Shown piece by piece: positions 26,767-37,030 of a DNA stretch of 64,000 nucleotides. Location: the NCBI GenBank assembly GCA_036268055.1, contig DATAUW010000017.1, positions 528,403-592,402 on the forward strand, read 5' to 3'. The notes under the pieces were generated by a model. The model saw only the letters and a program-made list of their open reading frames with translations, had not been told where the DNA came from and ran no database searches. Both the position numbers and the translations under genes were made by a program. The DNA is from Verrucomicrobiia bacterium (lineage in GTDB: Bacteria > Verrucomicrobiota > Verrucomicrobiia > Limisphaerales > Pedosphaeraceae). Numbering within the stretch: the stretch's first letter is position 1; every line of letters starts with the position of its first letter.

Positions 26767-26802
26767 AATCGGCCTTCAGGCTGAATCACATCCAAACTCG
26801 GC

Positions 26803-27402
26803 TCACCCTTCTTTGTGCGTCAGGTCGTCGAAATCCCGGCGCACACTTTCCAGGCGCTTCCGGTATTGCTCCGCGTCGCCGTATTCGAAAAAATGCGAAT
26901 AGCGGCTATGGGTGGACTTCACTCGCAACGCGTGTTTGATGGGACACCAATATTGTTCCGTCCGGCCCGCTACCTCCTGCACATACGCCAGCACGCCGTT
27001 CACATACTCACAATACCCGCAGTTCCACTTTTCCATCCAGTTCAGGTAGGCTAATTTTCGCCGGTCCATCAGCACGTAATCCTTCCGAACTACTTTGGGA
27101 ATGCCGTACACGGGAAAGCAGACGAATTGAAATACCCCGGCCACAAGATCAATGAAGACCACTGGCAAAGCACAAAACAATAACATGGGCGTGGTGAGCA
27201 CAGTCAGCGGTTTGGAATCATAAAGATAGCGCGTGAATTTTTTCACCAGCCGCTCGTGCGCGGCTTGCACGCCTTCGTGAAAGCGAACCTTTCGATCCTG
27301 TACCGTGTAACGAAAGTCCTGTTGCTTTTTTCTCGCTTCGTCCGGCAATTCTTTCTCGAGTTGTTTGATGCGTTCGAGTATTCCGTCGAGCTTGTCGTTC
27401 AT
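26803..27402 (-). CDS. Membrane protein of unknown function with coiled coil and Cys-rich motif
   Basis: 199 residues. The N-terminal 60 residues are charged and probably a coiled coil (ILERIKQLEKELPDEARKKQ). Two close hydrophobic helices follow (VLTTPMLLFCALPVVFIDLV and FQFVCFPVYGIPKVV). The C-terminal part has a Cys pair (WNCGYCEYVNG) and a further Cys (YWCPIKHAL), plausibly metal- or redox-active. I recall unnamed homologues in several phyla but no function. It is convergent with the sulfatase gene; nothing links it to an operon. Confidence 0.65.
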   Translation of the reverse strand: MNDKLDGILERIKQLEKELPDEARKKQQDFRYTVQDRKVRFHEGVQAAHERLVKKFTRYLYDSKPLTVLTTPMLLFCALPVVFIDLVAGVFQFVCFPVYGIPKVVRKDYVLMDRRKLAYLNWMEKWNCGYCEYVNGVLAYVQEVAGRTEQYWCPIKHALRVKSTHSRYSHFFEYGDAEQYRKRLESVRRDFDDLTHKEG

Positions 27403-27522
27403 GGTATTTTGTTCTGGCTTTCTGTATGATGGAATCTATCCCAGATTCGACGCGACCGGCAGTAATTTGTTGATTGGCTCATTATCGCAACGAAGCGCAC
27501 AACGAATTGGCTGCAAAACTAC

Positions 27523-27550
27523 TTGCCTCTTCCCGTGAGTGAGGCATAAT
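27523..27550 (+). promoter_or_regulatory. Candidate promoter of tRNA-Lys
   Basis: TTGCCT (27523-27528), a 16-base spacer and CATAAT (27545-27550) form a fair sigma-70-type promoter 12 bases before the tRNA. Confidence 0.45.
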
Positions 27551-27562
27551 AACCGCCCGTTT

Positions 27563-27638
27563 GGGTTGGTAGCTCAGTTGGTAGAGCAGTGCCCTTTTAA
27601 GGCATTGGTCCAGGGTTCGAGTCCCTGCCAACCCACCA
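27563..27638 (+). tRNA. tRNA-Lys, anticodon UUU
   Basis: A complete 76-base cloverleaf. Acceptor stem GGGTTGG/CCAACCC, D arm GCTC-AGTTGGTA-GAGC, anticodon stem GTGCC/GGCAT with loop CTTTTAA (anticodon TTT, Lys), T arm CAGGG-TTCGAGT-CCCTG, and an encoded 3' CCA. There is one G-U pair in the anticodon stem. Confidence 0.97.
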
Positions 27639-27685
27639 CTTTTTATTTATAACTGCCTCGCCGAACGCAGTTTCGGGAGTGTCAC

Positions 27686-29017
27686 ATGAAATCTCCGCTC
27701 CTTGAGCAAATCGTCAGCGCGGTTCTCTACGAGGGATATATTTTGTATCCTTACCGGAGTTCCTCGATCAAAAATAAACGCGAACGCTTTACCTTTGGCC
27801 GCATCTATCCAAAGGATTACAGCGATTCGCAAAAAGGCGCCGAGCCGTGCGCGAACCTTACGGAATGCCTCCTGAAACCCGCCAGCGAAACCGTCTCGGT
27901 CGAAATTATCGCAGGCTTCCTGCAACCTATATGGCGCGAAGTCGGTTATCTTTCCGGCGCGGACAAATCATTTCGTCGAGTTGATCAATTATCCGTGGGG
28001 AACGTCGTCCATCATTCGTGGCAGGAAGCTGTCGAGCGTAAAATTCCAGTTGCACTTGGACCATTGAGCGCGTCAGAAACCCGGCACGCTACGGTTCCGT
28101 TTGCTTTTGACGCGTCGCGCACCGTCGAAATGCTGGGCATCGAAACCAGTGCTGAAGCAGCGGTCATTCAACGCCGCCTCGAAGCCGTCTCCGGCGTGAT
28201 CGAAATAGCTGCGGCTCCGCTTCCCGGCGGCATTCTCAAAATCAGTGTGCGGATTTGCAACCTCACGCCGATGAGCGCGCCGGATTGTGAAAGTCAGGAC
28301 GCCGTCATCATGCGCACATTCGCTTCCACGCACGCGGTTCTTCACGCCATCGGCGGCGAATTTATTTCCCTGCTCGAACCGCCGGATGAATTTGCAGACG
28401 CGGCGGCGGCTTGCAAAAACACCGGCGTCTGGCCCGTGCTCGTTGGCGACAAACAAAAAGCCGAGCGCGACACGCTCCTTTCTTCGCCGATCATTCTTTA
28501 TGATTATCCAGAGATCGCTGCGGCCAGCAAAGGCAGTTTTTTTGATGGCACCGAGATTGATGAGATTCTGACGTTGCGGGTGATGACCATGACCGACGCC
28601 GAAAAACTGGAGATGCGCCAGGTGGATGAATTTGCGCGCGGAATTTTGGAGCGCAGCGAGTCCGCCACGGCTGAGGATTTTCTAAAGATGCACGGCGTCA
28701 TGCACGGCGCAAAAAATGTCGAGGAGTTTTTCAATCCCACCCGGCCGCTGCAAGAGGTCGCGCTCAGCGGAAGAAAACTCAAGGCGGGCGACCGTGTGCG
28801 CATCCAGCCCAAACGCCGCGCCGATGCCATTGACATGCTGATCGCCGGCAAAATCGGCATCATTGAAGCCATCGAACAGGACGCCGAGGAAGGCATCCAT
28901 CTCGCGCTGGTTCTTGAAGACGATCCCGGCAAGGACATGGGCCTCGCGCGGCAAACGGGGCATCGTTTTTTTTACGGTTTGGATGAAGTCGAACCGCTCG
29001 CGGACGCGGCGACGTGA
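27686..29017 (+). CDS. Protein of unknown function, 443 residues
   Basis: A soluble protein with a good ribosome site (GGGAG six bases before ATG at 27686). The N-terminus has LYEGYILYPYRSSSIKNKRERFTFG; I vaguely associate this with accessory proteins near some [NiFe]-hydrogenases, but cannot verify it, and no hydrogenase gene lies in the window. The middle is mixed alpha/beta (MRTFASTHAVLHAIGGEFISL). The C-terminal part (about 365-435) looks like a beta-barrel (LKAGDRVRIQPKRRADAIDMLIAGKIG), of the kind that binds nucleic acid or protein. It sits alone after the tRNA. Function unknown. Confidence 0.6.
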   Translation: MKSPLLEQIVSAVLYEGYILYPYRSSSIKNKRERFTFGRIYPKDYSDSQKGAEPCANLTECLLKPASETVSVEIIAGFLQPIWREVGYLSGADKSFRRVDQLSVGNVVHHSWQEAVERKIPVALGPLSASETRHATVPFAFDASRTVEMLGIETSAEAAVIQRRLEAVSGVIEIAAAPLPGGILKISVRICNLTPMSAPDCESQDAVIMRTFASTHAVLHAIGGEFISLLEPPDEFADAAAACKNTGVWPVLVGDKQKAERDTLLSSPIILYDYPEIAAASKGSFFDGTEIDEILTLRVMTMTDAEKLEMRQVDEFARGILERSESATAEDFLKMHGVMHGAKNVEEFFNPTRPLQEVALSGRKLKAGDRVRIQPKRRADAIDMLIAGKIGIIEAIEQDAEEGIHLALVLEDDPGKDMGLARQTGHRFFYGLDEVEPLADAAT

Positions 29018-29059
29018 AAAGATTTTCGGCAGTGAAAAGTATTTTGGCAGCGTGAAGCG

Positions 29060-30091
29060 TTAGACGACTTCGCATTGGCCGTCAATCCGCACACGCACAA
29101 GCTGGCCAAGCTTTAATTTTTCATCGCGGGCAAAAACTCGCAGAAGCGCGCCGCCGACGCGTACGGCCGCCACTTGTTGAACTACCCGCATTTCCGGGGG
29201 ACGCAATTCGAGGGAAACAATTTCTCCTTCCACCGCTCCGGCGTCGTTGACAATCACCGGCTGGGCCGGCCTTACCAAAACCCGCACCGGCCCGGACGCC
29301 GCGCTGCCCGTGACGCGAATTTTTCCGAATGGAGTTTGCGCTTCACCAGTCGCGACGATTTCGCCATTTACGATTTGCCCAAGGCCAAGACAGCGAACCG
29401 CTGCGGAGTGCGGCGGCCTTGCGAGAATGGATTCGAGTTGGTCATACGCAACCGTCGCGCCTTTTTCCAGGACCAAAACTTTTTGCGCCAGATTCAAGGC
29501 GTCGTCGCGCGAATGCGTCACGAGGATAAGTGTGGTCTCACTTTTTTCGAGCAGCGAGCGCAGCAAGTCGCGCATCTCGGCGCGTTTTTCATCGTCGAGA
29601 CTGGCGAACGGTTCGTCCATCAACAAAATTTTCGGCTGCTGCGCCAGCGCGCGAGCGAGAGCGATGCGCTGGCGTTCGCCGCCGGAAAGTTGGTCGAGCG
29701 GCGCGTTTTCGCGATGCCCCAGGCCAATGCGATTCAACAATTCGCGCGCCTTTTCCACGCCGCCGCGGCCGCGCGCCGCGAAAGAAATCTGATCGAGCGC
29801 GCGCAAATGCGGAAACAGCGCGAGCCCTTGAAACACCAGCGCGATTCCGCGATGCTCCGGCGCGATCAAAATTTTTCCCGCCTGCGCCGCCGCCTTTCCC
29901 GCAACAAAAATTTCCCCCGACGTCGGCGCTTCGAGCCCGGCGATCAAGCGCAGCAATGTCGTTTTGCCGCTGCCTGACGGGCCGAGAATGGCAAGGCGTT
30001 CGCCCGCCCCGACGGCAAAATTGGCATCGCACAAAACTCTCGTGCCGTTGAACGCCTGGCTGATATTCGCAATGCGAAGGACTTCGTTCAT
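29060..30091 (-). CDS. ABC importer ATP-binding subunit (Fe(III)/FbpC or PotA type)
   Basis: A 343-residue ATPase with Walker A GPSGSGKTT (37-45), Q-loop ALVFQGLALFPHL, signature LSGGERQR (about 137), Walker B LLMDEPFASLD (about 157), and switch His in LVTHSRDDAL. A C-terminal TOBE-like domain (about 265-343, EGEIVSLELRPPEMRVV) marks it as the importer type used for ferric iron, sulfate or polyamines. Its ATG (30091-30089) overlaps the TGA stop of the permease gene (ATGA), so it is coupled to that gene. It energises transport by the upstream permease and binding protein. Confidence 0.93.
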   Translation of the reverse strand: MNEVLRIANISQAFNGTRVLCDANFAVGAGERLAILGPSGSGKTTLLRLIAGLEAPTSGEIFVAGKAAAQAGKILIAPEHRGIALVFQGLALFPHLRALDQISFAARGRGGVEKARELLNRIGLGHRENAPLDQLSGGERQRIALARALAQQPKILLMDEPFASLDDEKRAEMRDLLRSLLEKSETTLILVTHSRDDALNLAQKVLVLEKGATVAYDQLESILARPPHSAAVRCLGLGQIVNGEIVATGEAQTPFGKIRVTGSAASGPVRVLVRPAQPVIVNDAGAVEGEIVSLELRPPEMRVVQQVAAVRVGGALLRVFARDEKLKLGQLVRVRIDGQCEVV

Positions 30092-31773
30092 GATGATGAT
30101 TTTCGGACGGCGCGCATTTTTGCGCCGAGCGTGGCGAGCGCGATGGGCACGAGCGGAAGCGCGACCACCGCAAGCAGCAGGAATTGGCACGCCGCAATTT
30201 CAGGGTCTTGCCCACGCCGCATCAGGTTCACAACTGAGGGCGCGAGCAGGGGGCTTCCGGGCGGCGCAATCAAAACGGTCGCGCTGAATTCTGTCGCGCA
30301 AAGCACATACATGGCGAGCCACGCGGCTGCCAATCCGGGCGCGGCAATGGGCATCACGACGGAAATAAATCGTTCGAGAAAATTTCTTCCGGCCAGGGCC
30401 GCAGCCTGTTCGAGTTCGCGCGGCACGCGCGCGAGCGCGCCCTGCGTGAGAAAAATCGCGATCGGCAAAAATCGTGAAAACCACGCGAGCACAACAATGG
30501 CAGGCCCGGAATAAATCATCGCGCTCCAGCGATGGTCCCACAAAAGAATCAGCCCAAGTCCCACGATGGGCGCGGGCACGGCCATCCCCGCGCCCATGAC
30601 GCCGAGGAGCGCGCCCCAGCCGATCCGCGACGCGAGTCGCGCGAGTACAATGACAAATGCAGTCGCCATCGTAGCCGCCAGCGCTGCCAAAAGAATTGTG
30701 CGGATCGCATCGTCGTGCGCCAGCGTCCAGGCCCCTTGAAGCGATTCCCAAAATCCCGTCGCGCGCAAAACTTTGTAAGTTCCCGCTGCGGTAGTGACCG
30801 GTAATTTCGCCGTCGTCGCAAGCCACGCAAGCGAAGTGAACGGGACGATCAGTGCGGGCAGGATGGCGCAAAGCGTCATGCCACCGGCAAACCATTCACC
30901 GGCGGCATCGGCGGGTTTGCCGCCGAATTTTGGAACGTCGCCTTCCAGTCCGGCGAGGCTGGCGAGACGCGCGCGCGTCAGCACAAACGCGCCCAGCGCG
31001 CCTGCCGCGACTACGAGTGGCAACAAAGGAAGTCCCAACGCCGCCGCCATCGCGAGATCGCCTTCCTGAATGCGTTCATACACGGCCTCGCCGACCGTTC
31101 GCACGCGCAGCAGTTGGGGAACGGCGAATTCCGTCAACGCCACCGCAAACACTAGCAACGCCGCGCCCAGCGCCGGTGGCGTGAGCACGCGCGCTGCAAT
31201 GCGCCACACACCACGCGCACCTTGCGCCATTCGCGCCGACTCGAAAATTCTTTGGTCTGTCCGGCGAAACGCGTTCGCCACCGCCAAAGCTACAATCGGA
31301 AAAAAACATCCGCCGAGCACGACTCCCACGGTGGCCCAATGATAAACGAACCCGGGGATTTCAAACCGCGCCAGTGCGATGGGATCATTCGAGTGCGGTG
31401 CGAAGCCGAGCGAGCTGGCCACGAGCATCGAAATTTTTCCATGCGGCCCGAAGAGAACAATAAAAGCTTCCGCGACAATATAGGGTGGAACCATGAGCAC
31501 TAGCAAACCGACCGTCCACCAAACTCGTTTCAAGCCCGGCTTCGCGCGCTCAACCAGAATCGCGAAGGGTGTTCCCAGCAACAACGCCACGAGCGCACTG
31601 ACCAGGGCCGTTAAAAGCGAACCGGCGAACGGACCCGCCGCGCCATGCAAGGCTCCGGCCAGTATTCCCGCCCGCAATCCCGCCCCAAAAAGTGTGGCAG
31701 CGAGCGGTGAAAATACGATACCTCCTGCGATCAGAATCAATGACACAGCCAAAAACGCGGTGAGGCTTTTCAT
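30088..31773 (-). CDS. ABC importer permease, fused double domain (FbpB type)
   Basis: 561 residues, twelve or so hydrophobic segments in two similar halves. This is the single-chain arrangement of FbpB-type ferric iron permeases. Each half has a permease loop (NAFRRTDQRIFESARMAQGA and TQGALARVPRELEQAAALAG) of the EAA kind that contacts the ATPase. Start ATG at 31773, inside the stop of the binding-protein gene (ATGA overlap). It conducts the substrate released by the binding protein across the inner membrane. Confidence 0.92.
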   Translation of the reverse strand: MKSLTAFLAVSLILIAGGIVFSPLAATLFGAGLRAGILAGALHGAAGPFAGSLLTALVSALVALLLGTPFAILVERAKPGLKRVWWTVGLLVLMVPPYIVAEAFIVLFGPHGKISMLVASSLGFAPHSNDPIALARFEIPGFVYHWATVGVVLGGCFFPIVALAVANAFRRTDQRIFESARMAQGARGVWRIAARVLTPPALGAALLVFAVALTEFAVPQLLRVRTVGEAVYERIQEGDLAMAAALGLPLLPLVVAAGALGAFVLTRARLASLAGLEGDVPKFGGKPADAAGEWFAGGMTLCAILPALIVPFTSLAWLATTAKLPVTTAAGTYKVLRATGFWESLQGAWTLAHDDAIRTILLAALAATMATAFVIVLARLASRIGWGALLGVMGAGMAVPAPIVGLGLILLWDHRWSAMIYSGPAIVVLAWFSRFLPIAIFLTQGALARVPRELEQAAALAGRNFLERFISVVMPIAAPGLAAAWLAMYVLCATEFSATVLIAPPGSPLLAPSVVNLMRRGQDPEIAACQFLLLAVVALPLVPIALATLGAKMRAVRKSSS

Positions 31774-32828
31774 TGATCGAGCAGGTTTTCCTTGATTGCC
31801 TTGGCCGCTTGTTCGTGCGCTTTCACCGCCGCATTCCAATCCACGTCCATCCAGTGAACCCGCTTGGGAATCCATCGGGGACGCACGTCCTCGGCGACAC
31901 TTTGCGGCAGCAAACCCACGCTTTGCGCCGGGCCCGCGCTCAAAACTTTCTCAGTTTTTGAATTCACGAGAAAGCGAAGAAGCTTTTCCGCTTCTTTTGG
32001 ATGCGGCGCCCCCGCGACAATCGCCGCCGTGCTCGCCGCGCGCAGACAGCCAATTTCATTCGTGCCCTGGTCGGGATAAACGACGGCCACGGGCTTGCCG
32101 CCTTCGAGCGCGACGTAAGCATCGTCGGTCGCCGTGATGCCGAACCACAGTTCGCCCGAGGCCACGCGATTTTTTACGTCCGCCATGCCCGCGCAAACGG
32201 CGCAATCATTACTCTTCAAACCTTCGATCCATTGCCGTCCGCGGTCGTCGCCGATTTTGGAAAAGATCGCCGCCGTGTGCGCGGCCATCCCGCCGAAAAG
32301 CGGATTGGCAATGCCAGTATGCCCCTTGAAACGCGGATCGGTCAGGTCGCGATACGAATGCGGAAACGCATCGGGCGTGAGGACATTTGTGTTCACGATC
32401 AGCACGCGGTAGCCCGCGGCAAAACCAAGCCAGCGTCCTTGAGCATCATGCGGTGCGTCTCCGACGGCGCGAACGAGATCTTCCGGCGCGGGCGCGAGGC
32501 AGCCTTCGTTCGCCATGATCGCGCAAAAAAATTCGCCGCCGCCCCAGAAGACATCGCATTGCGGATTGGATTTTTCCTGCCGAATCGCCTGCACAAGCCC
32601 GACGGCTTTGGCGGCTTCGGTGTCAAATTTCGCTTCGATTTCAATGCCGGTTTCCTTCTCGAATTCGTCAATCAATTCCTGCGCCATCTCGCGATCCGTC
32701 GCGCAATAAAGAACCACTTTTGGTTTTTCCGGCGTCGCATTTGAATTGCCAGACCGATGGCACGCGGCGAGAAGGCCGGCCAACGCGAGCGTCGTTGAAA
32801 TTTTTAAAAACAAAATATGACGGCGCAT
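31770..32828 (-). CDS. ABC importer substrate-binding lipoprotein (Fe(III)/FbpA-like)
   Basis: 352 residues with a lipoprotein signal (lipobox LLAAC, Cys23). The mature part is a type II periplasmic binding protein: VVLYCATDREMAQELIDEFEKETGI, CDVFWGGGEFF, GYRVLIVNTNV, and a hinge segment ITATDDAYVALEGGKPVAVVYPDQG, all typical of the FbpA/AfuA iron family, though putrescine-type relatives exist. Metal-coordinating Tyr residues cannot be confirmed from sequence alone. Its ATG overlaps the TAA of the preceding gene by one base (TAATG). It captures the substrate on the periplasmic face of the inner membrane. Confidence 0.9.
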   Translation of the reverse strand: MRRHILFLKISTTLALAGLLAACHRSGNSNATPEKPKVVLYCATDREMAQELIDEFEKETGIEIEAKFDTEAAKAVGLVQAIRQEKSNPQCDVFWGGGEFFCAIMANEGCLAPAPEDLVRAVGDAPHDAQGRWLGFAAGYRVLIVNTNVLTPDAFPHSYRDLTDPRFKGHTGIANPLFGGMAAHTAAIFSKIGDDRGRQWIEGLKSNDCAVCAGMADVKNRVASGELWFGITATDDAYVALEGGKPVAVVYPDQGTNEIGCLRAASTAAIVAGAPHPKEAEKLLRFLVNSKTEKVLSAGPAQSVGLLPQSVAEDVRPRWIPKRVHWMDVDWNAAVKAHEQAAKAIKENLLDQ

Positions 32829-33742
32829 TATTTTTTTTCCGGCGAAAGTTTCGTGAGTTCGGACGCCGCTTGTTTTCCATATTCCGAATCCGGCGCGGCA
32901 TTGACCGCCTCCTGCAATTTCTGGCGCGCCAGTTCCGGATGGTTCATTATTATCTCCAACCTTCCGATGGCCAGATTGCCACCGGCGCGCGCATCCGCCG
33001 TTTTCGGTCCCAGCGTGGCGATCAAATCCCGCGCGCCAAAGCGGCCTTTCTCGCGTTCGCCGATCCAGATGTGCGCCTGGCAGACTTCAACCCACGCGCG
33101 AACTCGCAACGGAAGCGCGGCCTTTTCGTTATGCGCGACAAATTCGAGATGCGGAATCGCTTCGAGCTTGTTTTGACGCGACACCAAAAAATCAGCAAGA
33201 GCAAATTGCGCTTGAAGGTCATTGGGATCACGATTGGCCGCCGCTTGCAACGCGTCAAACCTCGCATCCAATTCGCGAGACGCCTCAGCAACTTGACGAA
33301 GGCGTTTGGAAACGACCGTCGCGGTGATAGGCGCTTCATCACGGCTTGCGATCAATCCTTGTGGCGAAAGACAGACGAGCATGGGAGTGTTTGTGACATG
33401 ATAACGGTTCGCCGTGGCGCGATTGCGCGAAACGCTGATGTCGAGCAAAACGGATTTGATGCGGCTGTCTTGCGCGTCACGCTGCCTTTCAAAAAGAGAT
33501 TGGGCCTCGCCATCCGCTTTGCTTTGTCCGGACTCGATAACGAACAGCACGAGACATTGATCGGATTTTGTTGCCCGGCTGATTTCGTCGTTGAGATCCA
33601 CAGCCGTAGCGTCCGCGGACTGTGGCCCAGAATTTTTTGAATCGGAAATGCAGCCCGCGACGAGGACGAAGGCCGCGAGCGCAACGACTCCAAATAATCT
33701 TCGCCAAAAATTGCGGGCATCCCGCGAAAATAAAATGTTCAT
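32828..33742 (-). CDS. Lipoprotein with thioredoxin-like and TPR regions
   Basis: 304 residues. Lipoprotein signal with lipobox LVAGC (Cys31). A thioredoxin-fold-like segment follows (CLVLFVIESGQSKADGEAQ and YHVTNTPMLVCLSPQG), but without a CxxC redox pair, so it is probably not a redox enzyme. The second half is helical TPR-like (NDLQAQFALADFLVSRQNKLEAI, WIGEREKGRFGARDLIA). It starts at ATG 33742, one base inside the stop of the upstream gene (TGATG), and ends inside the start of the binding-protein gene. Lipoproteins like this may hold a complex together at the envelope; this is inference. Confidence 0.7.
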   Translation of the reverse strand: MNILFSRDARNFWRRLFGVVALAAFVLVAGCISDSKNSGPQSADATAVDLNDEISRATKSDQCLVLFVIESGQSKADGEAQSLFERQRDAQDSRIKSVLLDISVSRNRATANRYHVTNTPMLVCLSPQGLIASRDEAPITATVVSKRLRQVAEASRELDARFDALQAAANRDPNDLQAQFALADFLVSRQNKLEAIPHLEFVAHNEKAALPLRVRAWVEVCQAHIWIGEREKGRFGARDLIATLGPKTADARAGGNLAIGRLEIIMNHPELARQKLQEAVNAAPDSEYGKQAASELTKLSPEKK

Positions 33743-34461
33743 CAAGGAAGCGGTTCAATCTTCAGATCAGTGAAGGCCGAGACGCTATCCGCCTTGGTCC
33801 ACAATCCGATTTTGCCGGGCTGTTTGAAAGTCGTGTCCCGGGTATCAATGATCGTCTTGCCATCGAAAATAATTTTAAGATGCGAACCTTTGGCCTCGAA
33901 ACGGAGCGTGTGCCATTCGCCGGCGGTGACTTTAACCGGGACTTCCGCGATGCGGGAGCGCTTGCCGCGCACGGTTTTGAACAGGTTGACATTATCTTCA
34001 AGCGCGTTGGCGCGGGCGATGTAATAATTTTCCGGGCTGTAGCGCAAAACGATTCCGCCCGCCTCATCCACTTTGCCCGAGATGGCTTTATATTTTACCT
34101 CCACGGCCACGTCGCGAGCGGTGAAGTCATCATAAACACAAACGGGAAAACGATAACTGGTATCGTCTGAACTTTCCTGCACGAGAATTTTTTTGCCATC
34201 GCGCGCGCGGGAATCATTACGCACCATCCAGGACACCGGGCCGCCGCCGCCGGTCAATCCGGTGGTGAAATGAGCCGGTGGTTTTCCGGATTCATCGGAA
34301 TCGAAACTGATTTTTTGAGACGGAAAATTTTCCGGCGCGACGGGAACCTCGGCACAACCAGCGGCGAGCAGAGCAACGATGCACGGCAAAAGCCAAACCG
34401 CGCGACTCGAAAATATTTTGGCGATGCCCCCTTTTTCCCCAGCCGGGATTCTTTCTTTCAT
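33742..34461 (-). CDS. Lipoprotein with concanavalin-like (LamG/DUF1080-type) domain
   Basis: 239 residues. Lipobox LLAAGC (Cys36) after a hydrophobic signal, then a beta-sandwich domain rich in aromatic and charged residues ([40 protein letters not shown] and [21 protein letters not shown]). This matches the sugar-binding or DUF1080-type concanavalin-like fold that is common in Verrucomicrobiota. It is the first gene of the five-gene operon and ends 1 base inside the next start. Its promoter should lie in 34462-34577. It may bind polysaccharide or a ligand at the cell surface. Confidence 0.7.
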   Translation of the reverse strand: MKERIPAGEKGGIAKIFSSRAVWLLPCIVALLAAGCAEVPVAPENFPSQKISFDSDESGKPPAHFTTGLTGGGGPVSWMVRNDSRARDGKKILVQESSDDTSYRFPVCVYDDFTARDVAVEVKYKAISGKVDEAGGIVLRYSPENYYIARANALEDNVNLFKTVRGKRSRIAEVPVKVTAGEWHTLRFEAKGSHLKIIFDGKTIIDTRDTTFKQPGKIGLWTKADSVSAFTDLKIEPLP

Positions 34462-34628
34462 GTTCTGGATTCATTAGAACGAAGTTCAAAGACACGTCAA
34501 CGCCAAAGCAAAATTCAGACGGTGTAAACAAAAGTAAAATTGACAAGGAATTCTGTCTGGAACACACTCACTCAAATTTGGGGCGAGCAATCGCACTGTG
34601 CATAGGAAGTTCACTAGCTGGAGGAAAT

Positions 34629-35591
<963 letters not shown>

Positions 35592-36122
35592 ATGAATCCG
35601 GGCGCAAAGACTTTTTTGAAAGTGGTGACCGCCACGGCGGCGCTGGCGGTGGTGGGCTGGATCGTGGCGTCGAAATTTCGCGGCATGAGCGGGCGCGGCG
35701 ACAGAACCCAGGTCTGGTTTTATGACGAAAGCGAGAAAGAACTCTATGCGATGCCGTTGAACACCATCCCTCCAGACAAGGGCATTGGTGGTCCGAGTGG
35801 TGACGGTGTCCGGGCCATCGTCGTGGGATTCGCAGGTTACAAACACGATCTGAAGAAGCGGAAAATAGCTTACCTACTAACTTACACTCCCGAATTGAAG
35901 CAGATATTGGATAAGGTGATGGCTGCGCGGTTGGCTGGGCGTCTGCTCAATGAATTGTCGCCGTCGAGTCAAGGCACTTATTTTCAGAGCAATACCTTGG
36001 TGAGGCTCACCGAGGATTCTGATTGGCATTCGGAAAACACGCCCGAGGGCCGCAAGGCCATGAACGAATGGCGGTCGTGGCGTGGGCAGGATGGCAGCCA
36101 GCCAGTCATCTGCGTTCCGTGA
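35592..36122 (+). CDS. Prepilin-linked membrane-anchored protein of unknown function
   Basis: 176 residues, starting on the base after the prepilin stop (TGA ATG). A membrane anchor (TFLKVVTATAALAVVGWIVA) is followed by a periplasmic domain of mixed structure (VWFYDESEKELYAMPLNTIPP and LKQILDKVMAARLAGRLL). No catalytic motif is seen. Being translationally coupled to a prepilin gene suggests a helper in pseudopilus assembly or a subunit that acts with it, which I infer only from position. Confidence 0.65.
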   Translation: MNPGAKTFLKVVTATAALAVVGWIVASKFRGMSGRGDRTQVWFYDESEKELYAMPLNTIPPDKGIGGPSGDGVRAIVVGFAGYKHDLKKRKIAYLLTYTPELKQILDKVMAARLAGRLLNELSPSSQGTYFQSNTLVRLTEDSDWHSENTPEGRKAMNEWRSWRGQDGSQPVICVP

Positions 36123-36167
36123 GACGAACGGTATTGGTGGTTCGCGCGATCGAAAAAATTTAATCCA

Positions 36168-36968
36168 TTACTGCAACCGCGCGTCGCGTTCAAAGTCCGC
36201 GTGATTGTCCATGAATAAACGATTGCGTCCGCCGTGATGCGCGGTGCGGCCCTTGAGTTCAGCGGGGACGGTGGGGATGGTCGCCGGAAAATAAGGATCC
36301 ACCGCAAGCTCGACATCCGCCGCGCCATAAGGCTGGCCGACCGTTGGATCATTGGCGGCGCGCAAATCATCCGTGCCTTCCTCCACGGATTTATTCCAAA
36401 AATCTTCCAGCGGAACCGGGTCATCGGGACGATCAAAACGCCAGAGCCAATAGGTGGAGACGGAGTTTGAATTCCCCGGCAGAAAAGCTTGAGAACATTG
36501 CGGTGCCTTTGCCAACGGCGGCGACGCCAAAATGGCGGGGCAACTCCAAACGGCGGTGGCGGGCACTTCGTTGGACAAGGTTTGCACCGCCCAGCCAGAT
36601 CGCGGGTCGGAGGTCGGCCAGGTCGTCCACGGCAGGTAACCGAGCGAATTTTTCAGCGGACGTTCGTCGGGAAATTTGTCCTGATTATCGGAAAGCAAAA
36701 TCGCAAAGCCCGTCCCGATCTGCCGGAGATTGGAAAAGCAATTACTCTGGTAAGCCTTGCTCTTCGCCGCCGTAAGCGCGGGAAGCAAAAGCGACGCAAG
36801 GATGCCGATGATCGCGATCACGACCAAAAGCTCGATCAAGGTGAACGCCGCTTGAGTGTCGAGAGACGGGGATAATTTCTTTCCGCCGCCATTTCTTCGC
36901 GAGACAGGCGTGCACATCCGGACTGATCCAGCCGGGTTTATCGCAACAGAAGTGAAATCTTTGTCCAT
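36168..36968 (-). CDS. Type IV-like prepilin with variant H-x9-DG motif
   Basis: 266 residues with prepilin signal [20 protein letters not shown] (about 40-59) and an unusually long leader of about 40 residues before it. The C-terminal motif is [16 protein letters not shown], with Asn where the family normally has Gly. The mature globular region is rich in Pro and Trp ([18 protein letters not shown]), as in many of these proteins. ATG at 36968. It is read toward the 176-residue gene and converges with it; the 280-base spacer on its upstream side may hold structured leader RNA. Confidence 0.88.
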   Translation of the reverse strand: MDKDFTSVAINPAGSVRMCTPVSRRNGGGKKLSPSLDTQAAFTLIELLVVIAIIGILASLLLPALTAAKSKAYQSNCFSNLRQIGTGFAILLSDNQDKFPDERPLKNSLGYLPWTTWPTSDPRSGWAVQTLSNEVPATAVWSCPAILASPPLAKAPQCSQAFLPGNSNSVSTYWLWRFDRPDDPVPLEDFWNKSVEEGTDDLRAANDPTVGQPYGAADVELAVDPYFPATIPTVPAELKGRTAHHGGRNRLFMDNHADFERDARLQ

Positions 36969-37030
36969 TGAGTCTCACGAAGAATGTGCGTTCATTCAGA
37001 AATTAAAACCATCATAAATGCATCACGGTT

